Made by a program: the position numbers and the translations under genes
Source: Scatosoma sp002474405
Lineage (GTDB): Bacteria; Bacillota; Clostridia; Christensenellales; Borkfalkiaceae
Length of the DNA stretch: 35,269 bases
Assembly: GCA_937892545.1 (NCBI GenBank)
Contig: CALAFO010000015.1
Span: forward strand, 1 to 35,269
Direction of reading: 5' to 3'
Part shown: positions 16,025-24,568 of the stretch, piece by piece
Layout: each line of letters begins with the position of its first letter
How positions within the stretch are numbered: the stretch's first letter is position 1
The notes under the pieces: generated by a model
Told to the model about the DNA's origin: nothing
The model's database searches: none
Seen by the model: the letters and a program-made list of their open reading frames with translations, nothing else

Positions 16025-17743
16025 TTAATTTTTCTTATCTTTGCGCGCCTTGATTAAAAGGTACTGATCGGTCATCTGCTTTCTCACCGCGCCGCTGGCG
16101 GCGATATAAGCGGCTCTGTTCTTTTCGTATACGGTGCGGTTGCCCGTTTCGTCCTTCGCCGTAGGATCCCATTTGCCGTTCCAGGCGTTGTTTACGTCCG
16201 CATAAACGATGTTCGTCGCCGTGTTGGATTGCGCCTTCGCGTCGTCTTTCAGCACAAACAGATAATCGATCGTATCGTTCTTCACATAGTTGTCCGGATT
16301 GCCCGCCACGTCGTTGATCCAGCGGAGTTCTTCCTCGGAATAGCCCTTGTACGTCAGGTTGGAAATGTTCTGATTTTCAAGCAGCGTTAAAATGCCCGAA
16401 TACGGCGGAGCGGTAAGGTAGCTTTCCTTGCCCGCGGGATAAGAATACGTGCCGTCGCCGTTGTTCACCCAGTGCTCGCCTTCGATGCCGTAGCGGCAAA
16501 GATTGTAATTATCCTCGCTTTCGAATACCCAGTTCAAAAACTTCAGCACGTCGTCCACGTTTTTCGAATTTTTCGAGAAGCACGCGGCGAACACGGCGCT
16601 GGTGTTTCTCATGAATCCTTTTTTCGCGTTGCCGTTTTCGTCCTTGGGGCATTCGTCGGCGTTTCTGTGCGCGCGGAGCGCGGGAAGCACCGTGAACGTA
16701 GCCGAAGCGTCCTCCGCCTGCGTTTTTCTCGCCACCTGAATCAGGTGCTGCACGGTGGGATCTTCCACAAACACGCTGGTTTTTCCCGCGATGAATTCCG
16801 TTTCCGCTTCTTCCAGAAGCACGCCGTTCATCTTGGGATTGAGAATTTTTTTATTCACCCATTCGTATTCGCGCTGCAATACGGCTTCGTATTCTTTCGT
16901 GCCGGCGCCCTGCGTTATGAACGTTTTTTCGGCGTCCTCGCCCGAAAGCCCGATTTCGCTGCCCTTTCTGAGCGTAGAAGTGAAATACCCCGCCTCGGTG
17001 TACGCGCCCAGCGTAAGCGCCTTTTCGATATCCCACGAAGCGCCCGATACGGTGTACGCGCCCACGTTTTCAAGCGAGTTGATCGCCACGCACATATCCG
17101 CGAAATCGTCCAGATTATCCACAAGAATATAATTCTTTCCCGTTTCGGGGCACACCGTGTTCGTTTTCGCTTCGTCGTCCGTATAGCCTGCTTTTTCCAT
17201 GCGGTCTTTTCTGACGAGAATACCGAATTTATAAGGACTGACGACGGAAGGAATCCCCACCACCTGATTATCCGAAGTGGTAAGGCTCCACAGCGGATCG
17301 CCTTCGATGTATTTCACCAGATTTTTCGCGCGACTGTAAAGGCGGGTGCGGATATCGTAATACGCGTCGTGGTCGATTAAATAATCGTCGATGCCCACGC
17401 CGCCGCGGGTGTGCGAAATGATTACGTCCACCGAGCCCGAAGAAAGCGCCGTGCCCAGCTTCGAACGCATATTTTCGCCGAGGTGGGAAATCTGGAAATC
17501 GAGCGAAACGCCCGTTTCGTCGTAATATTTCTGTTCCACGTAATCGAGCACGCGCTCTTCGTCGGAACCTGCCGCCCACGTGAATTCGCTGGAACCGCCC
17601 GTATAGATGGAAATGGTTTTTCCGAGGGGACGGGTGCCGTCGCTTCCGCCGTTATCAGGATTTTTTTCCTGATTGCAGCCGCCGAAGCCCATACCGAGAG
17701 CCAGTACGCCCGCCGCAATGATTGCAGATACTTTTTTATTCAT
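16025..17743 (-). CDS. Sugar ABC transporter solute-binding lipoprotein (LplA-like)
   Basis: A 572-residue extracellular solute-binding protein. The start at 17743 is set by a GGGAGGAAG site; the longer frame to 17788 has none. Signal peptide ends in 'LGMGFGGCN', with lipidation at Cys23, followed by a flexible Asn/Gly/Asp-rich linker. 'KTISIYTGGSSEFTW', 'GVSLDFQISHLGENMRSKLG' and 'SGSVDVIISHTRGG' are the strand/helix units of the periplasmic-binding-protein fold, and 'VVGIPSVVSPYKFGILVRKDRMEKAGY' is the hinge region usual in the large (about 550 residues) LplA-type binding proteins that pair with LplB/LplC permeases. It sits 66 bases after permease LplC-like and would deliver oligosaccharide to it. 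The ligand cannot be read from sequence; the cytoplasmic glycosidases of the operon suggest a galactose- and rhamnose-containing oligosaccharide. Confidence 0.9.
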   Translation of the reverse strand: MNKKVSAIIAAGVLALGMGFGGCNQEKNPDNGGSDGTRPLGKTISIYTGGSSEFTWAAGSDEERVLDYVEQKYYDETGVSLDFQISHLGENMRSKLGTALSSGSVDVIISHTRGGVGIDDYLIDHDAYYDIRTRLYSRAKNLVKYIEGDPLWSLTTSDNQVVGIPSVVSPYKFGILVRKDRMEKAGYTDDEAKTNTVCPETGKNYILVDNLDDFADMCVAINSLENVGAYTVSGASWDIEKALTLGAYTEAGYFTSTLRKGSEIGLSGEDAEKTFITQGAGTKEYEAVLQREYEWVNKKILNPKMNGVLLEEAETEFIAGKTSVFVEDPTVQHLIQVARKTQAEDASATFTVLPALRAHRNADECPKDENGNAKKGFMRNTSAVFAACFSKNSKNVDDVLKFLNWVFESEDNYNLCRYGIEGEHWVNNGDGTYSYPAGKESYLTAPPYSGILTLLENQNISNLTYKGYSEEELRWINDVAGNPDNYVKNDTIDYLFVLKDDAKAQSNTATNIVYADVNNAWNGKWDPTAKDETGNRTVYEKNRAAYIAASGAVRKQMTDQYLLIKARKDKKN

Positions 17744-17809
17744 CTTTTCTTCCTCCCGAATAAAATTTTGAGATTTTTTTATTTTCAAGGCATTCCGCCT
17801 GTTTTTTTA

Positions 17810-18700
17810 TCAGCCTTTTTCCGCGCCCGCCGTAATTCCGCCCACGAAATACTTCTGCAGTATCGGCGAAACCAGAATCAGCGGCAGAATCACGATGACG
17901 ATGCCCGCGTTTCTTGCCGAAGTGAGCGGCGCGTTGGCAACGCTGCCCGAAGCGTGGCTTGAATAAAACGCCTGCATGTTATCGATCATCTGTTTCAGAA
18001 CGTGCTGCGCAAGTTGCAGAGAAGTGTGCGTGGCTTCGAGATACAGCACCGAGGGCAGCCAGCTGTTCCATTTGCCTACAAACGTTATCATGCCCACCGT
18101 GAACATCATTGGCAACGCAAGCGGCGTATACACGCTCCAGATTTGCTGAAAATCGTTGGCGCCGTCCAGCTGAGCCGCCTCGCCAAGCGAAGGGGAAAGC
18201 CCGTAGAAATAATTGCGCAGCAGCAGAATATTGTAAGCGCCTATGCTGCCCGGAATAATCAGCGCCCAGATGGTATCGTACAGCCCGATGCCGCGGATGA
18301 CGAGGTAGGTGGGAATCGTTCCGCCCGAAAAGAACATGGGAATCATAAAGAACACGTTGAAAAACTTTCTGCCCACCAGTTTTTTGTTGGAAAGCGCGAA
18401 CGCCGCCCACGTACAGCCGAACACGGCAATCGCCGTCGCCGCCACCGCCACCACAACCGTTACGAACAGCGCGCGCAGGAAGGCGTCGCCGATAGAAAAC
18501 AGGAATTTGTACCCCGCGAACGTAAAACCGCGGAAAAAAATCGAAAATCCCTCGCGCATCAGAATGGAATTGCTGCTCAGCGAAGCCGTTACGATCAGCC
18601 AGAACGGCAATACGAACATCGCCGTAAGCAAAATCATAATCAGCGCGTTTACGATATTGAATACGGATATTTTTTTGGTTACTCTGCCCGATTTCGTCAT
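17810..18700 (-). CDS. Carbohydrate ABC transporter permease (LplC/YtcP type)
   Basis: A 296-residue inner-membrane permease with six hydrophobic segments. The conserved cytoplasmic EAA loop that docks the ATPase is 'SLGEAAQLDGANDFQQIWSVYTPLALP'-like (the central EAAQLDGA is clear), and 'GGTIPTYLVIRGIGLYDTIW' matches the segment before the fourth helix in this family. The ATG overlaps the stop of the preceding permease by four bases (ATGA), so translation of the two subunits is coupled; a GAGGGG site also precedes it. No ATP-binding protein is encoded in the operon; in Bacillota a single shared MsmX/MsmK-type ATPase usually serves such importers. Confidence 0.93.
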   Translation of the reverse strand: MTKSGRVTKKISVFNIVNALIMILLTAMFVLPFWLIVTASLSSNSILMREGFSIFFRGFTFAGYKFLFSIGDAFLRALFVTVVVAVAATAIAVFGCTWAAFALSNKKLVGRKFFNVFFMIPMFFSGGTIPTYLVIRGIGLYDTIWALIIPGSIGAYNILLLRNYFYGLSPSLGEAAQLDGANDFQQIWSVYTPLALPMMFTVGMITFVGKWNSWLPSVLYLEATHTSLQLAQHVLKQMIDNMQAFYSSHASGSVANAPLTSARNAGIVIVILPLILVSPILQKYFVGGITAGAEKG

Positions 18701-20754
18701 AATATCCCCTCGTTATCTGTTTTCTTAACGATCCGGTTGGTGAAAACCACCAGAATCAACCCGACGACGCCCTGTATCAGTCCGCACGCCGTGGCGAGGG
18801 AAAATCCTCCGCCGCCAAGCACCGAACCGTAGGCAAGCGTACCTACCACGCTTGTGGTGGGATTAAGTATATCGAGGCTGCGCGTCATGGCGATGATCTG
18901 TTCGTAATTGTCGCCCATAATCGACGAAATATCCAGAATCAGCTGCAGCATCATCACGTTCATTACGCCCGGAATCGTTACGGTAAGCGCCTGACGGAAT
19001 CTGCCGCCGCCGTCTATCGTGCAGGCGTCGTACAGTTCGTCGCTGATGCCGCCGAGCGCGGACATATAAATCAGCGTGCCCCAGCCCATGCCCTTCCATA
19101 GCGAAGAAGCCGCCAGAATCCACCACCAGTAATCCGGCTCGCCGTAGAAATCGAAGCTGTGCCCCAGCGTTTTTACGAACATCGCGTTCAGCGCGCCGTT
19201 TTCGCCCAGCAGGTTGAACGCCATGCCGCCCACGGCGATCCACGAAATAAAGTTGGGGATATACGAAATCGTCTGAATCACCCCTTTCGCCCTGCGGTTT
19301 TTCACTTCGTTCAGAAGCAGCGTGAACACCAGTATCAGGGGGAAGTTGGTACCGATTCGTATCAGCGATATGTAAATGGTGTTGCGGAACATCCGGTACG
19401 TGCCTTTGCTCTGCGCGTAAAAAATCTTTCTGAACGATTTCAGCCCGATGAATTCGCTGCCGAACACGCCGTCCAGGATCTTATAATCCTGAAACGCGAT
19501 CACCAGCCCGAACATGGGCAGATAGCAGAAAATCAACACGTACAAAAACGCGGGAAGCAATAACAGATACAAGAGTTTGTGCTGGCGGATACCCGTGCAG
19601 AAATCGCCCTTTAAAAACTTCTTCCAGCCGCGCGCCAGAACGCTTTGTCCCTTTTCTCCGCGCACCGTGCGCATTTCCGCCTGCGCCGAAGAAGCCGCGC
19701 TTATCTCCGTTGCCGCCGTAAGCGCGACGGCTGCTCCGTCGCCCGCAGCGCCGTTTATCTTCGCGCCGCACGGAACGCTTCGACCGCCGCCGCTTATCGT
19801 GCCGCCGCCCGCATTGCCGCACGGAACGTTTCCGTGCGTGCCGTTTGCCGCGGCGGGCACAACGTTTTTCCCCAGTTTTACAAGGTATACGAAGAACGCC
19901 GCAAGCAAGCCGCCGAGAATCACGCACGCCGCAACAATGCCGCATATCGCCGCGGGGCTCATCCCTTTTTCGTAAATTACGTAGCCGAAAATCGTGCCGA
20001 CGTCCTTCGTTTCGGGAATCATGTCTCCCTCGGTGGAAGTGATTTCCGCTTCGATGAATACGGGGCGCATTTCCACGGTGTTTTTGTTTACCAGCCGCAT
20101 ATCCCCGCCCGCGTAGTACGCGATGTCCGCCGGGAAAGATACGGTTACGCTTTCCACACAGCCTACGTCCAGCAGGCAGAACGCCGCGGCGGTGGATTTA
20201 TCGCCCGCGCCCGCCGCGTAAGCGTCCAGCTCGTCTACGGTGATTTCTTTGCCGCCCGCCGTATACAATTTCAGCCCGTCCGCAACCGTGGTTACGTCGA
20301 TATCCACCGATTTCGCCACGGACTTATAATAAATGGTTTCCGTAACGGCGAACATTCCCGCTTCCCAGTTGCGGATCATTTCGCCCGTTTCGCTTGTTTC
20401 GGGCACGAACGAGGAGGTTTTCTGCAGGAAAAATTCGCCCATCGCCTTCACTTTATCCAGTCGGCGGAACGAAACTTCCACATTGTAGCCCTTTTCCGTT
20501 TTCGTAACGTCCTCCAGCGTAATCATGTCGCTTTCGCCGGAACGCACCGTAAAGCCGTCCACATAGTCCTGCGCGGCTTGCCTGAACTCCTGCTCCGCCG
20601 CGTCGGAAATCACGGAAAAAGCGGCTGTGCCTTTGCCGCTGTACCTGATTTTCGCCGAGCCCGTTAACGTAAAGCCCGAAAAGCACACGAAAATCAGCGC
20701 AGCAAACACGCTCGCCGCCAGATATTTGAACAGTTTTTTCAGATTGACTGCCAA
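18697..20754 (-). CDS. Carbohydrate ABC permease (LplB type) fused to an N-terminal extracytoplasmic domain
   Basis: A 685-residue protein, more than twice the usual length (about 300) for this permease. It starts with TTG at 20754 behind a perfect AAGGAGG site. Order: membrane helix about 10-32; external domain about 33-262 ('KIRYSGKGTAAFSVISDAAEQ', 'VTKTEKGYNVEVSFRRLDKV'); helix about 268-293; Gly/Ala-rich flexible linker about 296-360; then a complete LplB-type permease about 383-685 with six further helices and the EAA loop 'ELYDACTIDGGGRFRQALTV' (573-592). The ectodomain resembles LppM/DUF3153-like lipoprotein domains in outline only. No stop or frameshift occurs at the junction, so this is one protein. 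I infer that the extra domain scaffolds the binding protein or senses sugar or wall. It is the first gene of the operon, 117 bases after the predicted transcription start. Confidence 0.88.
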   Translation of the reverse strand: MAVNLKKLFKYLAASVFAALIFVCFSGFTLTGSAKIRYSGKGTAAFSVISDAAEQEFRQAAQDYVDGFTVRSGESDMITLEDVTKTEKGYNVEVSFRRLDKVKAMGEFFLQKTSSFVPETSETGEMIRNWEAGMFAVTETIYYKSVAKSVDIDVTTVADGLKLYTAGGKEITVDELDAYAAGAGDKSTAAAFCLLDVGCVESVTVSFPADIAYYAGGDMRLVNKNTVEMRPVFIEAEITSTEGDMIPETKDVGTIFGYVIYEKGMSPAAICGIVAACVILGGLLAAFFVYLVKLGKNVVPAAANGTHGNVPCGNAGGGTISGGGRSVPCGAKINGAAGDGAAVALTAATEISAASSAQAEMRTVRGEKGQSVLARGWKKFLKGDFCTGIRQHKLLYLLLLPAFLYVLIFCYLPMFGLVIAFQDYKILDGVFGSEFIGLKSFRKIFYAQSKGTYRMFRNTIYISLIRIGTNFPLILVFTLLLNEVKNRRAKGVIQTISYIPNFISWIAVGGMAFNLLGENGALNAMFVKTLGHSFDFYGEPDYWWWILAASSLWKGMGWGTLIYMSALGGISDELYDACTIDGGGRFRQALTVTIPGVMNVMMLQLILDISSIMGDNYEQIIAMTRSLDILNPTTSVVGTLAYGSVLGGGGFSLATACGLIQGVVGLILVVFTNRIVKKTDNEGIL

Positions 20755-20877
20755 AGCTTTTCCTCCTTATGTCCGCAAAGCGGCGTTTTGCGTTGCCTGC
20801 TTCGCCGTCCGCACGGAAAAATTTCCGCGCGTGTGCGTGGGGCGCAAAAAACCGCAAATTTTTTGTTTCGCGAACTT

Positions 20878-20906
20878 ATTATAACAGAGGAACGCGCTTT
20901 TGTGAA
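20878..20906 (-). promoter_or_regulatory. Sigma-A-type promoter of the sugar-utilisation operon
   Basis: On the minus strand TTCACA (20906-20901) is followed after 17 bp by TATAAT (20883-20878). Both are close to consensus (5/6 and 6/6). Transcription should begin near 20871, leaving a leader of about 117 bases before the TTG-started permease. No riboswitch structure was recognised in that leader. Confidence 0.65.
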
Positions 20907-20958
20907 TAGACAAAGTAACGATAAAAATGGAAAATGTAACGAAGTTTTTTACGTCATA

Positions 20959-20993
20959 AAAAAACGGAGGCTTCGCAAAGTTCTCCGTTTTTT
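20959..20993 (-). terminator. Hairpin terminator after the GRE operon
   Basis: AAAAAACGGAG (20959-20969) pairs with CTCCGTTTTTT (20983-20993) around a 13-base loop. On the minus strand the stem is flanked by T-runs, so it can end transcripts arriving from the GRE activase. The stem is symmetrical and could work in both directions. It isolates the GRE operon from the downstream promoter at 20878-20906. The remaining sequence to 21175 is AT-rich and holds no gene that I can see. Confidence 0.7.
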
Positions 20994-21175
20994 CTTTTAT
21001 TCAGCGTTATTTTTTCCCTGTTTTTTAGTATTTTTGCCCGTTTTTCACTGTTTTTGTGAATTAAACCCGTAAAATATAACGATTTCTTCTTTGATTTCAG
21101 AAACTCCGTCAGTATATATTTATGCAATTTTCCCCGCTTACCGCTTATCTCCCGATGAAATCGTCGGAAACGCCG

Positions 21176-22102
21176 TCATTTTACCTCGGCGTTACAGATT
21201 TTGCGAAATATTGCGCGTGCTTTTTCCGTTTCCGCGGCGGACGGCAACACGGGCGGCAACGTGTTTTCCATCCCCAGCGCGGCGTATTTCGAACCCGCAA
21301 GATTGTGATAGGGCAGCACGCGGACGGCAATTATGTTTTTCAGCGGCTTTAAAAATTCCGCCGCCTCTTTTATCTCCTCTTCTTTGGCGTTAAAGCCGGG
21401 AATCAACGGGTAGCGGATTTCCGTACGCGCCCCTTTTTCGTTTAAAAACAGCAGATTGTCAAGAATCGTTTTATTTCCGCACCCCGTACCGGCGCGGTGT
21501 TTTTCGCCGTCGATATGCTTCAGATCGTATAAAAACACGTCGGTGTACGGCAGCACTTTTTCGATTGCTTCTCGCGGCACGTTTCCGCAGGTATCCACCG
21601 CCGTATTCACGCCGTTTTTCTTAATTACGCACAGCACTTCGGCGCACGCCTCGCTTTGCAGAAGACACTCTCCGCCCGAAAGCGTAACGCCGCCCGGCGC
21701 ATAAAACGCCCTGTCCCGAAGAAGCGCTTCGCAAAGCTCCTCCGCCCGCACGCGCTTCCCGTACAGTTCCAGCGCGCCGTACGCGCAAACTTCCGCGCAT
21801 TTTCCGCACGCCGTACACTTTTCGCGTTGAAACGCATGGCGGATTTCGTTTTCTCCGCGCTCGTTTTTTTCAATCCGCAATGTATGGCATCCTTGCGGAC
21901 ACGCTTTTACGCAAGCTCCGCACAAACGGCAGTTCTTTTCGTAATAGCCCGTCTGCGCGCGCGAAGAAAGCGTTTCGGGATTGTGGCACCAGCGGCAACG
22001 CATCGGGCAACCTTTGAAAAACGCCGTGGTGCGTATCCCCTCGCCGTCGTGCACGGCAAAGCGCTTTATATTCACGATATTTACATAAATTGCTTCGTTC
22101 AT
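21176..22102 (-). CDS. Glycyl-radical-enzyme activating enzyme (radical SAM, two extra 4Fe-4S clusters)
   Basis: A 308-residue activase that uses S-adenosylmethionine to install the glycyl radical on its partner GRE. The radical SAM cluster cysteines are 32, 36 and 39 in 'GCPMRCRWCHNPE' (CxxxCxxC), preceded by the typical 'FAVHDGEGIRTTAFFKG'. An inserted ferredoxin-like domain binds two more 4Fe-4S clusters: Cys58/61/64/68 and Cys96/99/102/106. 'GGVTLSGGECLLQ' is the SAM-binding GGE region. Two-cluster activases usually partner GREs other than pyruvate formate-lyase, whose own activase lacks this domain. I chose the ATG at 22102, which gives the family's normal N-terminus; ATGs at 22111, 22120 and 22135 are alternatives, the last overlapping the GRE gene. 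It follows the GRE stop by 22 bases, so they are cotranscribed. Confidence 0.92.
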   Translation of the reverse strand: MNEAIYVNIVNIKRFAVHDGEGIRTTAFFKGCPMRCRWCHNPETLSSRAQTGYYEKNCRLCGACVKACPQGCHTLRIEKNERGENEIRHAFQREKCTACGKCAEVCAYGALELYGKRVRAEELCEALLRDRAFYAPGGVTLSGGECLLQSEACAEVLCVIKKNGVNTAVDTCGNVPREAIEKVLPYTDVFLYDLKHIDGEKHRAGTGCGNKTILDNLLFLNEKGARTEIRYPLIPGFNAKEEEIKEAAEFLKPLKNIIAVRVLPYHNLAGSKYAALGMENTLPPVLPSAAETEKARAIFRKICNAEVK

Positions 22103-22124
22103 TCCGCCCATACCCCGCATCTTT

Positions 22125-24446
22125 TCATTGCGCAATGCTTTCCGCGCGGCGGATATACGCGTTCTGTTCGACTGTGCTCAGATTGTTCCACAACACGTTC
22201 CAGCCGCACACGCGCACCTGCAGGTTCTGATATTTTTCGGGATGTTTCTGCGCGTCGCGCAGCATTTCCGCATTGAACACGTTAAACTGTATCGCCATGC
22301 CGTTGCCGTTAAGATACGCAAAAAGCAACGTACGCATTACCTGCAAGCCGTCGCGCCCCTCCGCCGAGGAAGGATGCAGCATCACGTCCAGACAAAAACT
22401 TTCCGTAAATGTGTACGGTTTTAATTTCAGCGCCGAAGCAATCAGCGCGGTAACGCCGTTTTTATCGGCGCCGACGGACGGCGAAGCGTTTTTCGAAAGC
22501 TCCGCCCCCGCCGTTCTGCCGTCCGGCGTGGCAGCCGTCTTTTCGCCCTCCCACAAAAATTGCATGGCGGAATGTATCGAAGCTTTGTAAACGCCGCCGC
22601 GCACGTTGGGGCGGAAATTCACGACGGACGATTCGAACGCCGCCAGATCCGCCGCGATTTTATCGGCGGCATCGTCGTCGTTGCCGTATTTATGCGGACT
22701 TGCCGAAACGGTTGCGCGTAAATTTCCGAACCCCGCCCAGTCGTCCGAAAGCGCCTGTTTCAGTTGCGCCAGAGTAACCCGTTTCTTCTCATATACAAAT
22801 TCTTTCACCGCCGAAACCGCATCCGTCAGCGTTGCAAAACCGGCGGTCAGCACGGCGGAATTGTTATATTTCACGCCGCTCTGATAGGCGTCCTCCCCCT
22901 TTTCCAGCGCGCCTTCGACGGTGGCGGAATACATGAGCGACGGATTGATATACGAAAAATATTTTTCGTACTCGTCCGCGACGCGCATCGTTTTTTCAAG
23001 CAACGCTTTCAGTTGCGCTTTTACCGCCGCATAAAACTTTTCAAACGTTTCAAACGGCGCGTTTCCGTTTTTTTCGCCGTTTATTCCGCCTTTTTCGGCG
23101 CCAGTTTCTCCGCCGATTTTCCCCGTCCGCAGTCCGAAAACCTCGTGTAAATTTTTATCGTAACCGTTAAAAAACACATACTCGACGGCTTTCGTGGCGT
23201 TCACGTAGCCCGTGGCGGAAGATACCTCGTTTGCCCGCACGCCCGTTTCGTAACAGCCGCGGATATCCGCCTCGCGCGCCTCTTTCTCCGTAGCGCCGTA
23301 AGATTGCATCGCTTTCGCCATGCCCGGTTCGCACATAAACGCAATGCTGTTTTTGCCCCGCCGCACCATGTCGAATACGAAATTCAGCAGTTTTTCGGGC
23401 GTATTTTTGTTGATTTTCAGCTGAATTTTCGGGTTGTAAATGCCGATTTTATCGTACGTTTCCAGAATCAGATACGATAAGTCGTTGTATTTCGCAGAGC
23501 CGTCCGCATTTGTGCCGCCGAGATAAAACGGTTGCCCCCAATAGTTGCCGATTGCCTGCCACTGAAACAAAAAATACTTCAGAAGTTCGCCGATTTCTTC
23601 CCGCGTATACGCCCCGCTTCGTAAATCGCGTTCGTAAAACGGATATAACGTACTATCCAAACCGTTGCCCAGCGAGCGCACCTGATACGAATCGAAACAC
23701 TCGCAAAGAATAAAATACATATATATCGTCATCAACGCGCCGTACGTGCTTTGCGGCGCGCCCGCGCGCACTTCTTTCAGGCAGGCGGAAACAACGGGCA
23801 GCTTTTCCGATTCCGGTTCGCGTTTTTTCCGCGTTTCCGCATACGAAATCAACCTGTCGAAAAAGCGCAGTATCGCGGAATATTCTATGATGATCGCGTC
23901 GAAAAACGCCCGTTTTGCCGCGGTGAGCGTTTTGTTTTTCTCATGCAGTTTTTTATACTTTTCCGCGCGGGACAAAAGCCCCGTAAAACCGAGGGAAAGC
24001 ACCGCCTGCCAGTCGGGCACCACGTGATCGAAATCCGCCCAGACGGCAATCGCGCCCGATTCGTTCATTTTCCGCATTTCTTCGTTCATCCGCGGCAGCA
24101 TTTTTTCGAAAACTTCTTTCTGCCATACGTCCTGCGTTACCGTATTCGCCAGACGGTTCAACGAATACACGCCCGGAAAATAATCCCGCCCGTTCACGTC
24201 AATTTTTGTATTATCCAGCACATATTCCACCGCGCGCGCTTTTTGTACGGGATGCGGCAGGGCGCCGTTTTTTTCTTTCAGTACACGTAATCCCGCCAAA
24301 ATTTCTTCATCGGTTTTTCCCGTCGTTTCGTCGAAATCGTAGCCGTGATACGCCATCCGGCGGTATGCGTCGAACGGTTCGCCCTGTTTATGATATTTGT
24401 TTGCTATCGTTTCTCTGTCCTGCCTGAAAGTTGCCTGTATGCGCAT
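22125..24446 (-). CDS. Glycyl radical enzyme of unassigned substrate (PFL-like superfamily)
   Basis: A 773-residue glycyl radical enzyme; the start at 24446 has a GAGGTGG site and the longer frame to 24530 runs through the promoter. The thiyl-radical Cys is Cys398 in 'DIRGCYETG', with Glu400 two residues on as in eliminase-type GREs (G-C-x-E). The C-terminal radical loop is 'LQVRVCGWNVLWNNLS', radical carrier Gly748. The Cys747-Gly748-Trp749 context differs from the RVSGY or RVAGY of PFL and diol dehydratases and recalls RVCGY of anaerobic ribonucleotide reductase, but there is no ATP cone or zinc site. 'ATPDGRTAGAELSKNASPS' (639-657) is standard for the family. A Gly/Lys/Glu-rich insert occupies about 442-463. 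Tyr399 replaces the usual Val/Ile of the active site. Substrate cannot be assigned; the adjacent AraC regulator hints at a carbon or polyol-type compound. Confidence 0.9.
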   Translation of the reverse strand: MRIQATFRQDRETIANKYHKQGEPFDAYRRMAYHGYDFDETTGKTDEEILAGLRVLKEKNGALPHPVQKARAVEYVLDNTKIDVNGRDYFPGVYSLNRLANTVTQDVWQKEVFEKMLPRMNEEMRKMNESGAIAVWADFDHVVPDWQAVLSLGFTGLLSRAEKYKKLHEKNKTLTAAKRAFFDAIIIEYSAILRFFDRLISYAETRKKREPESEKLPVVSACLKEVRAGAPQSTYGALMTIYMYFILCECFDSYQVRSLGNGLDSTLYPFYERDLRSGAYTREEIGELLKYFLFQWQAIGNYWGQPFYLGGTNADGSAKYNDLSYLILETYDKIGIYNPKIQLKINKNTPEKLLNFVFDMVRRGKNSIAFMCEPGMAKAMQSYGATEKEAREADIRGCYETGVRANEVSSATGYVNATKAVEYVFFNGYDKNLHEVFGLRTGKIGGETGAEKGGINGEKNGNAPFETFEKFYAAVKAQLKALLEKTMRVADEYEKYFSYINPSLMYSATVEGALEKGEDAYQSGVKYNNSAVLTAGFATLTDAVSAVKEFVYEKKRVTLAQLKQALSDDWAGFGNLRATVSASPHKYGNDDDAADKIAADLAAFESSVVNFRPNVRGGVYKASIHSAMQFLWEGEKTAATPDGRTAGAELSKNASPSVGADKNGVTALIASALKLKPYTFTESFCLDVMLHPSSAEGRDGLQVMRTLLFAYLNGNGMAIQFNVFNAEMLRDAQKHPEKYQNLQVRVCGWNVLWNNLSTVEQNAYIRRAESIAQ

Positions 24447-24468
24447 ATTTCCACCTCTTTGCGGAATT

Positions 24469-24497
24469 ATTATATCCCGCCCGAAGAAAAAATGCAA
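24469..24497 (-). promoter_or_regulatory. Promoter of the GRE-activase operon
   Basis: Minus strand TTGCAT (24497-24492), 17 bp spacer, TATAAT (24474-24469). The predicted start near 24462 leaves a very short leader of about 16 bases holding the GAGGTGG ribosome site. The weak -35 box suits dependence on an activator such as the divergent AraC-type regulator. Confidence 0.6.
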
Positions 24498-24514
24498 TAG
24501 ACAAAAGAAAACGA

Positions 24515-24543
24515 TTGACTTATCCGACACAAAAGATTATACT
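24515..24543 (+). promoter_or_regulatory. Promoter of the divergent AraC regulator
   Basis: TTGACT (24515-24520), 17 bp spacer, TATACT (24538-24543): 5/6 matches in each box. The -35 box lies 17 bp from the -35 box of the opposite promoter, so one bound regulator could affect both. The GGAGG ribosome site is at 24559-24563. Confidence 0.65.
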
Positions 24544-24568
24544 GAAAATAAAAAAACCGGAGGATTTT

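Noticed and set aside
22125..24446. Anaerobic ribonucleotide reductase, because of the RVCGW loop
   Set aside because: There is no ATP-cone domain and no C-terminal zinc cysteine pairs; the 'ATPDGR.AGAELSKNASPS' region and the two-cluster activase fit the PFL-like GRE group.
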